This document shows positions 1 through 12,146 of a stretch of DNA of 64,000 nucleotides, one piece after another (the stretch's first letter is position 1; every line of letters begins with the position of its first letter). The notes under the pieces were generated by a model, which saw only the letters and a list, made by a program, of their open reading frames with translations, was not told the origin of the DNA and made no database searches. The DNA is taken from NCBI GenBank assembly GCA_014529385.2, contig CM043954.1, forward strand, positions 96,615,247 through 96,679,246, given 5' to 3'. The translations under genes and the position numbers were made by a program. Origin of the DNA: Adiantum capillus-veneris (Eukaryota > Streptophyta > Polypodiopsida > Polypodiales > Pteridaceae).

Positions 1-550
1 TCTTTGGCGGATAGATTGTGTGAAGCGGGCATGTCTTCCTAAGCTACACACATCCCTGCACTGAACACTCTGTTATGCAGGCAGCTCTCTGTTGCCAACG
101 GCTCCCTTGAGACTCCTATCCATAGTAGGGCCATCGAGCAGTCTCGGCATCAACCAGCTTCTGTATGCACAGACCACTCCCTCTCTGTGTTACGCAGTCC
201 ATGCCACTCCCACTCTGTTGTGCATCGCAGAACACTCCCTCTCTGTTACGCAGTCCGGTTTTGCTGCTCTGAGCCTGCGCAATGCAATATGCAGAGAATG
301 GGATAGCGCATTATGCAGTATGCGGCGCGACGTAGTATGCAGAGAGTCAGAGACACAGAAGCGAGCCTTAATTTGTAGGCCGCAGGGATTTTGCCAGTTT
401 TTTTCCACTGCGCAAAGTGAAAAGTACCCTTTAAAGTAAACGGACACGATAGATCTTACTTGGACCCTTGATCCCTTCAAATGGACCTCGTGTCATATAT
501 AGACGAGGCCCCCCCCCCTGCCTCCCCGCCCCCCCACGCCCCCCCCAAAC
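1..550. other. Intergenic, no gene recognised
   Basis: No open frame here resembles a protein I know. The stretch holds short imperfect direct repeats of a CTCTCTGTTACGCAGTCC-like phrase (around 181-200 and 237-256), and a C-rich tract at about 510-546 leads into the microsatellite. Confidence 0.5.
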
Positions 551-595
551 TTCTCTCTCTCTCTCTCTCTCTCCTCCTCTTCTTCTTCTTCTTCT

Positions 596-632
<37 letters not shown>
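551..632. repeat. Compound microsatellite (CT)n-(TTC)n-(TG)n
   Basis: A CT run, then a CTT/TTC run, then about 16 TG units. The apparent Ser/Leu- and Val/Cys-rich frames across it are repeat artefacts. Confidence 0.95.
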
Positions 633-635
<3 letters not shown>

Positions 636-794
636 AAAAAGAGGAAAATGGTATAACCTTTCTTTCACCAAGTGTGGTCGGTTGGTTATGCCATTTCCCT
701 CTTCAATAATAAGCCTTGAGTTCAACTCTGGTTGGATAGATGTTTGAGGTCTCTTGGGATAGTTTCTCACGATGATAAAAAATTCTCTTCTCTT

Positions 795-796
795 CT

Positions 797-859
<63 letters not shown>

Positions 860-860
860 A

Positions 861-898
<38 letters not shown>
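795..898. repeat. Compound microsatellite (CT)n-(CA)n
   Basis: Alternating CT and CA runs, interrupted twice, ending in about 17 CA units. Confidence 0.95.
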
Positions 899-2489
899 CA
901 GGTCCTTGAGATTTCTCACAAGTTCCTACGAAAGGCAAGTTACAAAAGACCTTGCATAGTTGCATCTAAGACAAATAAGTGGTGCGCACGTGACCAATTC
1001 CTTGTGAAAATCAACGTATCAAATGGTTATAGCTGTGTTTTGAAACGAAACACACACTTTTCAAAACATATTTGGAATATTTTAGAGGTGAATTGACTAT
1101 ATTTGAAGGTTTTAAACTATTTTGTCCTAATTTTTTTAGAGGATTTCACATAAAATTCTCATGTCTGAGCAAAAATTTTCGAGCAATCCCGTTATCGAGT
1201 GAGACTATTAGGTCTATCATTATATGGATTGGGCATAACATAGCATATGCATTATTGCAAAAAGCAATCAACTACCAAAAGAAATACTTTTCTAGCAAAC
1301 TTGTTATCAAGCAAAACCACCAAAGTAGTGCATACACAATACGGCTTGTAGTGTGAATTTCTTGACTAAAAATGAAAATTCCCTGTTGTGATTCAATCAG
1401 TCATGATTTCTCAAGGTTGGAAATTGGGAATTCTACATATAAATCTTGCTAAACACCTTAGATATTGGTACAAGCCTTCGTGGTATCATCAGTTTAATCT
1501 TCAAAATCAAGACCACAAAAATGAAAGAAAGTAGTGCACTAAAATTATTATGGCATAGGTGCTGCATAGTGAAGCATATGATTAACTACAAAAGAGGCTT
1601 CAAGATTGGAAGTAAACTATCAGTAGACCAACAATACAAAACCATCACCCTAAATTGTTAGTAGAACAACAATTATAACAAACCAAAGCCTGCTTCTACA
1701 AAAGGTATAATACAATATTCTCACATTTTAAACATTCGATCTCTATGCCTAAGAAAACAACTCTCTATTCCAAATAAAACTACACTCAGAGGTCACTTCA
1801 AAGCATTCCCTTTGTTTGCCAAAATGAAACATAAAAATGTCTAATGATAGAGTACCATCAACATTTTTTGCAATATTACATTTTAGCACGATAGCTGCTC
1901 AATGCCTAACTATGGCTATATGCACATTGTCGGTCCTCCCAATGCTTGATACAACTCAATCTTTGTCAAAGCTGATTGGTGCACAAACTCATGAGCTAAA
2001 GTCTCCAACCCAAGAATTTAGAAGAACACATAGAAAGGTGCTTGTTGACGAGCTTTTGAGTTAGAATCTCTAATTTCAATTGTCTCAATTCAATTCATGT
2101 CATGTGAAGTATTCCATTTTCAATTCAGTTATCTATTTATCTTTTTTTGTGTGGTTTTTTATAGTCTCTGTTCATCTCTTTGATCTGACATCTAGTATCT
2201 GACTTTGGAACTCTAACCCTAGAATAGCTGTCAAGGGACCAGCTCATTCCATTTTGGCGATCACAGTGGTGAGCTAAATCTCTTGACAGAAAAATACTCC
2301 ACCCAATCATTTTCATCAATGTCCTTCAACATATTGTTCAAACTTCAGAGCACATGTTTTTCTTTATTATTTTTTATTTTTTTGGTTTTTTTTCTCCTAT
2401 CATAGCATTTTTATTAAGTTTTCTTGCAAGTTTAATTTCTTTTCACACATTTTCAATATTTTTAACACATTTTCAGTAATTTTTTAAAT
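899..2489. other. AT-rich intergenic, no gene recognised
   Basis: Short open frames only, none with a recognisable motif. T-rich at 2360-2490, just before the CACTA transposase remnant. Confidence 0.5.
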
Positions 2490-2499
2490 GTGTTTTTAC

Positions 2500-4100
2500 A
2501 GGACGATTGGGATCATCGTGGCTCTCCAAACGGCTACGAACATGATCAATGGCTCATGGACAAACTCCCTTGTCCTTGCGCGAAGTGTAAACGGACAATC
2601 CCTCGTTTGAGGCGCATTGCTTTGGAGTATGTGGAGAACAAAGGGCTTTGGCATGCTCAAAAAAGCGCTCGAGTAGATGGGAGCGTAGCCCCCCCCTTGC
2701 TTAAGGATGCCCCCCATTGGTCTCTATTTATTGGTGGTGCTTTGGCACGCAAGGCCAAAAGATAGTGACAAGAGCTATTAGGCAAAGGCATGGTGCGTGG
2801 TGACCCTCCCACTTCTCATGGACACTTTGAGCTTGAGGATGAGCACATGTTGGACATGATTGATGAGTCATTGGCTCAAGAAGGCAACATGTGCGAGGAG
2901 GATTGCAGACTGTGCACTCAACGGCCAACAACAACAGAGGATAGGTTGTTGTCAAGTGCTCGAATACCTCTTTACAATGGTGCACATCACTCAGTGCTCC
3001 GGGCATCATTTTGAAGTACTCAAATTGAAAGAAAAATTTGGTTGGAGCAATGTAAGTGTAGATGCACTCCTTGGGTAAGTTCTATAAATAGCTTTTTATA
3101 CATAGCATCCTCTTATTGGCCTCCCCTTGGATTTGTATTAACACTCTTTTTTGCTGTTGTTTGATGGGAAAAATGCTTCCTAAAGATCACCACATGTCTT
3201 CTGATTGTCGGCGAGCGAGATCTTATATCATTGCACTTGGCATGGAATATGAGCGCTGTCAACGATTGTATACTATACCGCAATGAGTATGCACATGCTA
3301 CCTCCTGTCCCGTATCCTGGGAAGCATGCTACAAGACCAGAGTGGACTGGGTGCACCTATCTCGCAAGGTATTGAGGCATTTTTCACTTATCCCTATTCA
3401 ACACATGTTAAAAGCAGGTCAACCACCACTCAATTGATGGAATGATGCGTGTCCTGATCGATTCACCTACATGGAGGCACATAGAGACTCAATGGCCAGA
3501 GTTTTGGCTAGAGCCTCGACACTTGAGGCTTGAGTTGGCAAGTGAGATGATGTCAATCCCTTTGGCACAAAGTCCACATCATGGAGTACTTGGCATGTGG
3601 TGATCATCAACTACAATATTCTAACATGGGAGACAACCAAGAAGAGAAATATACTTCTTTCTTTGCTTGTGGAAGGATTGTTAATGTGTCACTTCCAAAG
3701 GACAGGAGAGAGGCAATTGTGAGGGCAATCCTTATGTGGAGTATACACGGTTATCCTGGGCTTGGAGAGATATCCGGTATGTTATGTTCATTCTACTCTC
3801 TTGCTATCATTTGAAGTTTGAAGCTTTTCCCTAATGTGATATGAGTACAAGATTATCCACATATGGCCACAATGCTTGCCCTGTTTGTGGGCCATTGTTG
3901 GTGATGGAGCAGCAAGATGCCTTTCACAAGGTAACCTATCTAGACAACCATCGTTTCCTGCCCCAAAATCATAGCAAATACAAGGCTCCAAAAAATGGGA
4001 AGAATCCACTAAAGTGTACGATGCAGATTGGGCAACTATTTGGAAAGATTACTACAATAGATCTCCAACCCCGACTACTCCACAAAAAGGTATGTCAACG
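2500..4100 (+). pseudogene. Decayed CACTA (En/Spm) TNP2-type transposase
   Basis: Three separated blocks match the plan of plant TNP2 transposases. At about 2502-2640 there is a transposase-associated N-terminal segment with a PCPCAKC cysteine cluster. At about 3490-3625 the conserved run W-P-E-F-W..RLRLELAS followed by D-x-V-N-P-F-G and Y-N appears, but it switches frame in the middle. At 3740-4000 the block MWSIHGYPGLGEISG is followed by a cysteine pair (ACPVC) and NHRFLPQNH, the hallmark of TNP2 between its two cysteine clusters and the H-RRFL motif. Frames change and introns are probably present, so it cannot encode a working enzyme. No CACTA terminal repeats were found for it. It abuts the truncated copia integrase at about 4100. 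Confidence 0.8.
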
Positions 4101-4490
4101 TACTATATAATTTTAAGGCTTCCATACTGGAAGAAGTTCAGAATACAACACCTCTTTGATGCATCCAATTTTATGCGGTACGTTTGTGGCACCAAAGCAT
4201 AAGCCAAACATCCAAAAACTAGCATATGCTATCATGCCATACTTCATATGGATTCATAGACTGCAAAGCTTGTGTAGGAGACCTATGAAGTACATAAGTG
4301 GCACACATGCTGGCCTCAAGCCAAAACGAATGTGGAAAAGCTTGACTTTTGACCATACATCGGGCCATTTTTGTAAGTGACCCGTTTTTCCTCTCAGCAA
4401 CACCATTTTGCTGAGGTGTATAAGGCAATGTACATTGGTGTTTTATCCCACGAATAGCAAGAAATGCATTAAATTCATGAGACATATACT
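4101..4490 (-). pseudogene. copia integrase, C-terminal half of catalytic core (split, frameshifted)
   Basis: The minus-strand frame reads MSHEFNAF..GIKHQ followed by PYTPQQNGVAERKN. This is the copia integrase block carrying the last catalytic Glu (of ..NGVAERKN). It continues through an alanine/His-rich helix (FWLEA..YVLHRSPT) to a stop at 4219. After a frameshift, the FGCLAYA..P segment typical of the region downstream of the core is readable to about 4130. The N-terminal half lies at 6603-6946, separated by a 2.1-kb insertion. Frameshift and truncation make it non-functional. Confidence 0.85.
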
Positions 4491-4840
<350 letters not shown>

Positions 4841-6340
4841 CCCTCTCTGCAACTCATAGTGGACATCAATAGTGAGACCAAGTCAATGAAGAAGCTACCA
4901 TGGACACCCCAGTAGTGGCTGGAATACTGAATTCACCTCGGTGTTTCTCTCCTCAACTTTGTACCTGAAAGTAATGCCATCTTGAGCATTGCTTGTCTTT
5001 GTAGAAACTTTGAACTATAGACCACACTACGTCCAATAATCCCCATTCGTGAACTGTGAACACATCATGTCCAAAATATAAAACTCCAAGATAACGAACC
5101 ATTGGAACACATCCTCTCCATAATTTAGCCAAAAAAATGGATTGGTGCACTCATCCATAGTGTTTTAGACGTCTGATTGGTTCCTTGCGAGATTCATGTG
5201 CATTGAACTCCAAGCTACGGGTCCAAACACCAATAACTTGAACTCCAACACAAGGGTCCAAATTGATTGTAGGGAGCATTTCTTGTCCCTCTCTACCACT
5301 CATAAGCCTCTCTCTGGCTAAAGCTAGTGGTGACATCTGTTATTTCACTAGAAATCTGACGTCGTGCCATGCCGATCTCCATTGTAAAATCTTTATTACC
5401 ATTATCTCTCTCCAGCTTGCCTTTATCCTTGTCTATATGTGAGTTACAGCTTTTGCCTTTGGATTCAAACTCAAGCCAAACAAAGCGTTGAATCACAATC
5501 ATGAATGTGGTCGTACCTCCCGGGTATTCAGGTAGCTAACTAAGTACTGGTACTACCATCCATGTCCAATTGACCTTTGCCGTTGTTCTCTAGCAAACTC
5601 TACCATTTGCTTTTGACTTCACAAACTTGAGCCAAACAATTTTCCGGGTTCCTTGAGGACTAGGCCGGTGCATAGCCACTAAGTAGATGGTTGAAGATCC
5701 ATTATCCATAGCCACTTGTTGCTTTTGGTTATTGTCTTTGCGGGTGCTCGAGCAAGGGGAGGCCGTTTTGAAGTTGCAAGGTCTAGAAAACTGTACTCCT
5801 TCTCGCACTCCAAGGGCCGCACAATTCCTCCAAGCCGCACCAAAATCCCCAAGCAATTCCACTCCTCTCTAGTACTTCCAAGCCGCTCCAAAAAATCTGC
5901 TATCCTTGTCTTCAACTCCAAACTGCTTACCTCTCCCAAGCCGCTCCACACCCTCTCTTTTGATTCCTACTCCTAGGCCATGTCTGCTCCTCATTAATCT
6001 CCCAACACTTGTGATGCCCAATCCCATGTCAAAACACTTCTAAGAAAAAGAGCTCCCTCTCTTAATCAAAGGCCAAGGCCTTGCTGCCTGCAGCGTTCTG
6101 AAGCGCTGGTAGCACGCAGGCCAGTAGTGGGGAGAAAGGAGGGACTATAGGCATGCGTTTGAAAATGCTGGTGCACCAAGGGTTGGTGCAGTGTAATCAA
6201 CAGAGACCTGCATGGGTGGTGTTGCCTGGGGCATGTCAACAAGCAAATGGGAGGGGACGGAGCACCAGGTGGCGGGGATACGGGCGTCTCAAAATGCATA
6301 GGAGCAGAGGGGATGGGATGTGACACTCAGCGGAGCTACT

Positions 6341-6344
6341 GATC

Positions 6345-6411
<67 letters not shown>

Positions 6412-6602
6412 TCTTGAACCAATCAACCTTAGCAATGAATAATTGAATGTGTATACAATGGAGGCAAGGGGTTGCTCATATAGCAATCCCAGTAAATTTC
6501 CCTACCCAAGACTTTGACAAATAAGTAAAAAAAAAACCTAAAAGCCAAACTAATTAATGGGATCACATTGGGCAGTTCCCTTGAGATGTCTATACTTCAA
6601 CA
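6341..6602 (-). repeat. Right terminal repeat with (GA)n
   Basis: Direct-repeat partner of 4491-4840. The GA run (about 6346-6408) is shorter than in the left copy. Ends TTCAACA against the second ATACT. The left boundary is approximate. Confidence 0.72.
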
Positions 6603-7376
6603 ATACTCCCCCCCTTGATTGGAAGGAGGGTGCCCATAGTACATTTTGAGACATTTTTAGCCATAGCCAAATTTTTTTTGAAGCACATAAATACTTTGGA
6701 CTTTGATTTTAACGAATACACCCATGTATGCCTGGACTAATCATCAATGAAAGTCACGAACTAAAGGTAATTTCCCAAGGCCGGAGTTTTCATGGGCCCA
6801 CGAATATCGCTATGCACAAGCTGCAACCTGCATGTGGCCCTAACTGAACCATCCTTTGGAAACTTTGAATGTGGCATCTTACCCAAAATACAACCTTCAC
6901 AAACATGTTTGACACGTGCTTCAAGAGGTGGCAAAGTAGCAACCATATCAGATTTCTACAAACGCAGCAAGCTGGAAAAATTCAGATGCCCAAAACATGC
7001 ATGCCAAAGTTTTGCATATGAAATAGAATCCACAACTGCATTTGAAAAATTCTTCCCACACTTGTCATACAAAGTGAGCTTATATAGCCCACAACATAAA
7101 ATGCATGATGCAAGAATCTCATCACCAAAATTGAGATAATGAATTGTACATTTGTCATCCACAAATTTCACAATAAGACCAAGTCTAGCAAGTGGAGATA
7201 CAAACAAAAGATTCTTCTTGATCCGAGGACATAAAGTGCATCAACAAGTGTGAAAGAACTGCCATTCGTAGTAGTCAGCACAATCTTTCCAACTCCCTTA
7301 ACATGATAAGAGGCATTGTTGGCACAAGTGACTGAATTCCCATTAAGGACATCTTTGAGAGAGGTAAACAAGTCAT
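6603..7376 (-). pseudogene. copia protease C-terminal part plus integrase N-terminal half (split)
   Basis: From 7371 leftward the minus strand reads LFTSLKDVLNGNSVTC..GKIVLTT, the retropepsin body after its active site. It is followed by the GAG-pre-integrase zinc region (KLWHACFGHLNF, then CEGCILGKMPHSKFP) and LVHSDIRGPMKTPALGNYL, which holds the first catalytic Asp of the integrase core (HSDI). The DDxSR-type stretch after it contains two stops, and a one-base frameshift precedes the insertion point at 6603. The missing start of the protease lies beyond the solo LTR at 7600-7660. Confidence 0.85.
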
Positions 7377-7599
7377 TGTTGGGATTAGGGTTGCAGAGAA
7401 ACACACACAGCTTGGAGAAGATGAAGGAAGCTCAAGGCACACAATAGAGAGTGTATTACTTAGTGTGCAATGGAAAGATAGATAGCCCTAGAGTGATGGG
7501 CGTATATACAATGCTCGGGGGAAAAAACCTCCTAAAGAGGGAAAAAATGCCCCGGCGGTCCTAGTGTGTTCACATCACTACCACATGTATATGGTAACA
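7377..7599 (-). mobile_element. Solo LTR of the same copia family, inserted in the protease
   Basis: A 223-bp sequence with TGTT..AACA ends, flanked on both sides by GTCAT (7372-7376, 7600-7604). It is closely similar over its whole length to the 5' LTR at 14358-14587. There is no second LTR or internal sequence, so it is a solo LTR, probably left by recombination between the LTRs of a relative that jumped into this copy. Removing it and one duplication joins the two halves of the protease in frame. Confidence 0.92.
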
Positions 7600-8740
7600 G
7601 TCATGATGAGAGATAATTTACTTTGTAGCACCAGTGCCAAAGTACCACACTTAAGCATCTGCAGCAACTGATAACATGCAACATGGACAATAGGATCATG
7701 AGTGCACTCTGCACTAAAAGCCCATTCTGCATCAACATCAGCATCACGATCTCCTTTCACAAAAGACTTAACAATAGCTGCATTTATAGTGGAACCACTA
7801 TTAGTAGTGGAACCAACCTCTTTCTTCTTATCCTCTTTGGCCTTCAACTTAGGACACTGCTTGATCAAGTGATCATTAACTTTAGAATAATGGCAACACA
7901 TCTTCTTTTTTCCCTTATCACCAAAATTCCCATATGAGTTGATGCCTGTAGAAGCATTAGGAACATATGATTTACCACTTAAGAAGAACCATGAGAAGTG
8001 GCTACATTATTGTTACCACCTTTTCTTTGACCAGCAATAAAGGCTTGTTCAACTGTACGCTGTCTAGTCCTGTTTTTTCTGGACAATGACTCTTGCAATA
8101 TCAATGTGCATAATGTATCAAACTTGAAAACTTCAGGATTTCCTTGTGTCATAAGTCTCCAAGTACTTGCAAAAGTCTGATAAGAATCTGGCAAGGCATC
8201 AAGAACAGTCTGCACAAGGGAACTGTCTGAAATGACTTCACTTGTAGAAATAAGTTGCTCATTGATATCCTTGACATCAGCAAGGAAAGTTTCCATGTCA
8301 TCTTTCTCATACATAATCTTGGACTCTAGCTCTTTATACAACAATGAAACTATTACCTCATTACAACTTGCATAAAGACTAGCCAGAATATCCCAAGCCT
8401 ATTTTGCAGATTTTGCTGAATGAATGTGGAGAGTAATAGTGCGCTTCACAAACAACACAATCAATTCATGAGAGTGCGTATCTTTTACATCCCAACAAGC
8501 TTGCTTAGTTGTAGGCAAAACAGCTCTGGAAGCAACAATCTTGCCAACAAAACCTGCAACATCCTAAACATCGCCTACATTCTCAGAACCAGGACGTTTA
8601 TCAATGCCCTACACAATGTTCCAAACTCCCTTTGACACAAGGACACGTTGCATCATGTAAGCCCACATAGGGTAATTGTCCCCATCGAATTTGTCCTCAA
8701 CAACAAACATCTTGAACACACCTGTGTTGTTGTTGGCCAT
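7600..8740 (-). pseudogene. copia gag, zinc knuckle and protease active site (stops, frameshift)
   Basis: The minus-strand ATG is at 8740-8738 (MANNNTGVFKMF, then DGDNYPMWAYMM, a copia gag start). One frame runs to 7979 through the UBN2/gag region (WDILASLY; LLYKELESKIMYEKDDM) and is interrupted by three TAG codons at 8609-8611, 8564-8566 and 8399-8401. The last stands where gag proteins have Gln before AW. After a frameshift comes a zinc knuckle (MCCHYSK..NDHLIKQC) whose second Cys is Ser. At about 7610-7650 the protease active-site stretch reads WYFGTGATK: the catalytic Asp of the usual DTGA is replaced by Gly. Non-functional on several counts. Confidence 0.88.
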
Positions 8741-8746
8741 GGCAAA

Positions 8747-8888
8747 TGAAAGGCATACGGAATAGGAACATGCTCATCACCACCCAGCCATGCCCTACAT
8801 AGACCCTTGGCTTGCTAAATATAGGGACCCCCTTGACTGCATGTCCGTCCTGGCCCTTGGCCGTGCCTGGTCCTACCTTGGCATGACA
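8747..8888 (-). repeat. Left (3') LTR of the non-coding element
   Basis: Starts TGAAAGGCAT and ends GGCATGACA; aligned end to end with 13853-13995 by eye at about 93 percent identity. Confidence 0.85.
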
Positions 8889-11412
8889 TTACTGCCCCCT
8901 TGGAGAAGCGTTTTTTGTTCTCGAAAACAAGAGTGATGATACACCAATGTTTTCTATAGTGGCATCCTTCATGGATCCAACTGTTTGGTTGATCGGAACA
9001 CGGTTCAATAGGAGGTTCAATGAAACCAAGAGTAACATCTTGATTTTTTCCATTGTTTTCCATTTGCAACCAGCTTGCGTTATCGATTCCTATCCAATCA
9101 TAGTGTGTAGACTCCATTTAGAACACACATGAGTATGCAAAATGAGTTATCACACAAAGAAGAGTACCTCTTTCCATGAAAGTAACTTGCTAACATAACT
9201 CATCAACCAAGTTTAAGTCCTTGACTTGTTTTCCAATTTCAGCAGTAAACAACCCCACCATAACTAGTGTTCAAGGTTGAGGACCTGACTTATCATGAAG
9301 AGACTACACTTAGTCGCAAACATGCGTTAACTGATAGTAAGTAAACTCCAAGTAGAGCAATAAATGCTTATTAATTGGAGTGCTTGGTGCTAATGTACGC
9401 ACTTTGCATATCTTTTAGCCCAAGATTACACTTTGTAATCTGCCTATCCCCTTGGATAACTGACAGTACTGAGGCGTGTTTCCCCCATGGTTTACAGAAA
9501 GTCTTCCCAGATGACTAGTAAATGGAAATCACAATATCGTATAACATTGCTGAGGAATTAACAATGTCCGGGATAACCATCGTGGTTAACTTGAAAAATC
9601 CACAAACACCCAAACCGAGCCATGACCTCTGTTGGTGATTAGTAGACTCAAAAGTAATCTCATAGAGATACTGCACACAGAGTGCAAAATGATTCATAAG
9701 CAACAACTTGATGAATACGAATGCCGTTCCAAACCAATCTTTGCTAATCACTAGGGCCCATAACACCTAGTGTGCATGCATGTAGCAAAAAATAGATTTC
9801 AACCTATATATCCATGATTAGCTTTGCCAATACTTATGGTGAATGTGATGCTCGTAGCACACATTAAAGAGGAACGTAAATAGTTCGAAAAAGAATCTAA
9901 ATACTGTCTGCTATAATCATTTGCAAGCCTTGCTCGTTTGAACCATATAGAAGGTGAAACATTAATCACTTCTAGGGACAAACAATGAAACTTTTTCATT
10001 AACAACTTAGAGGCTTGCTATATGTATAAACAACCATCTGTAATGTTGTTTAGCAGTACTTGTACCTGAACAAGTCATTCTAAGTATCCGACAATTTTTG
10101 GCCACGAAATTGCTCTTGATACGTCGTGCTGAAAATGGTCTAGAAAACAGATGTGACCAGCACCTAGGGACTTTGTTGTGACACATATTTAAAATAGTGG
10201 GCGCCACTGTCAGTCCCAGAGACTCATATTTGCCACATGTGCAATATGTCTCAACTAAGGATGTCTGAAAAAAGAACATCCTACAAGTACAAGATGTACT
10301 TGTGTGTGGAGGTAACTCTAAACACTCTGCGACAAGAGTGAGAGGGACCCTCATTCATTGCTCCACACTGGCTAATCCGAACTCCTTGAGTCCTTAGACC
10401 ATGTTCTATCCCATGTGACAACATGTGCCAAATCGAATCCGACAAGTGGATCCAACATAATGTACATTGGACACTACAACCCAAAATACTTGTTCCGACC
10501 TGCCCTTGGCATGGCCTTGGGGATTGAACTGAAAGTTCAGTTACCCGTATTCAAATGCACACGAGCACGTCTCCCACCTGCAAAAAAACCAAGCAACATT
10601 GCACTGGAAACCCTGGGTGTTGCCTTCGCAATCCAAACCCGCTGGGTAGAATCTACGTAGTCAATCCCTTGGTAAGACCCTTTGTAGAAACTGCTCAACT
10701 AGCAGGTAACGGTAACCAACATAGTTAACCGTGTACAAAATGATGAGAATAAACTTGAAAAGTTGAATTTTCCTGCTACCGCGTGGTAGATTGAGAAATT
10801 CTTTCCTTGAAAGTATAACGGGAATAGATCAAACTATGATCCTCAATGCCTATGGGGTGATTTAGTAAGCCGCTGGGTCTTACTGAAAAACAATGCGTCC
10901 ATAGACACTCGTAGTGCTATAGAGAGAGCAGGAGATCCACACAAGTGGAAAGCTTAGCTCTTATGGATAGCCATGCTGTCGCAACGGTATGTTGCATCTA
11001 AAATTCGTGGTAGAAATCACCTGAGTTGAGTTTATGGTTATCAAAAACTCAACTCGAGTGTCGCACTAAAACCATGTCGTGCAAAAATGACACCATAAAC
11101 ATACGTAATGACAAGACTCTTGCTTGTCCATTAACCTCGTTGTGTAGTCCAGTGGGTAGATCTGTTCGATCTTAAGAACAATCACCCAAGGAATGCCAAC
11201 AGTTGGGTCATACCCGAGATTTGACAATGGCTCTTAGCCAGCGTGTGTGGCTCATAGCCCTTATGGCAATTAGAGTTCAATCGCGACGAACCGATGAAGA
11301 CTAATGTAGAGGGCGTCTTGCCCAATTTCTAGTTGAGAGTTAGAGCACCTTGGCTCATGCTGACTCCCAAACAAAACATGTATCAAAAACTGCATTAAAA
11401 GTTTTCATTATT
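8889..11412. other. Interior of the non-coding LTR element, no gene
   Basis: Only short frames without recognisable motifs. Nothing resembling a retroelement protein on either strand. Confidence 0.6.
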
Positions 11413-12146
11413 CATGGAGAGAAATAAGAAAGAGAGAGAGAAAATACTGGGTTGAGGAACTTACCTTAAGTGACAACTTTGTATATGTTGTGCCCAATAT
11501 ATGTGCTCTGATGCATCTTATGCCTGACTTGCAGCTTATCCTATAAGCATGCAAGAATCTGCCTGTATAACGCTCTCATCGAGAGAGGGAACAAAAAACA
11601 CAAGCCATAGCTTGACCCACTTACCATGTATGGGGTCGTGACTTTACAAAAATGACTTAATATGGCACTTTGCCTGTGAAATAAGTCCTAGATTTGGGTT
11701 CCATTTAATGTCCTTGACAAGTTTCTGGTGTCGTAGTGGAAGCATGTTTGAGGCGGTAGAATTAAATCCACCTAGCTAGCATGGAGAGAAATAAGAAAGA
11801 GAGAGAGAAAATACTGGGTTGAGGAACTTTCCTTAAGTGATGACTTTATATATGTTGTGCCCAATCTATGTTCTCTGACGCATCTTATGCCTGACTTGCA
11901 GCTTATCCTATAAGCATGCAACAATCTGCCTGTATAACGCTCTCATCGAGAGAGGGAACAAAAAACACAAGCCATAGCTTGATCCACTTACCATGTATGG
12001 GGTCGTGAATTTACAAAAATGACTTAATATGGCACTTTGCCTGTGAAATAAGTCCTAGATTTAGGTCCCATTTAATGTCCTTAACAAGTTTCTGGTGTTG
12101 TAGCGGAAGCGTGTTTGAGGCGGTAGAATTAAATCCACCTAGCTAG
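11413..12146. repeat. Tandem duplication, 2 x 367 bp
   Basis: The phrase starting CATGGAGAGAAATAAG at 11413 recurs at 11780, and the two units match almost base for base (AAATACTGGGTTGAGG... to ...CCACCTAGCTAGC). Unit length 367 bp. It lies within the coding-less LTR element. Confidence 0.93.

Noticed and set aside
6603-6620. Polypurine tract next to an LTR (AAGGGGGGGAG on the minus strand)
   Set aside because: It looked like a PPT, but ATACT at 6603-6607 is the target duplication and the G-rich run encodes the Gly-Gly-Glu-Tyr part of the interrupted integrase.
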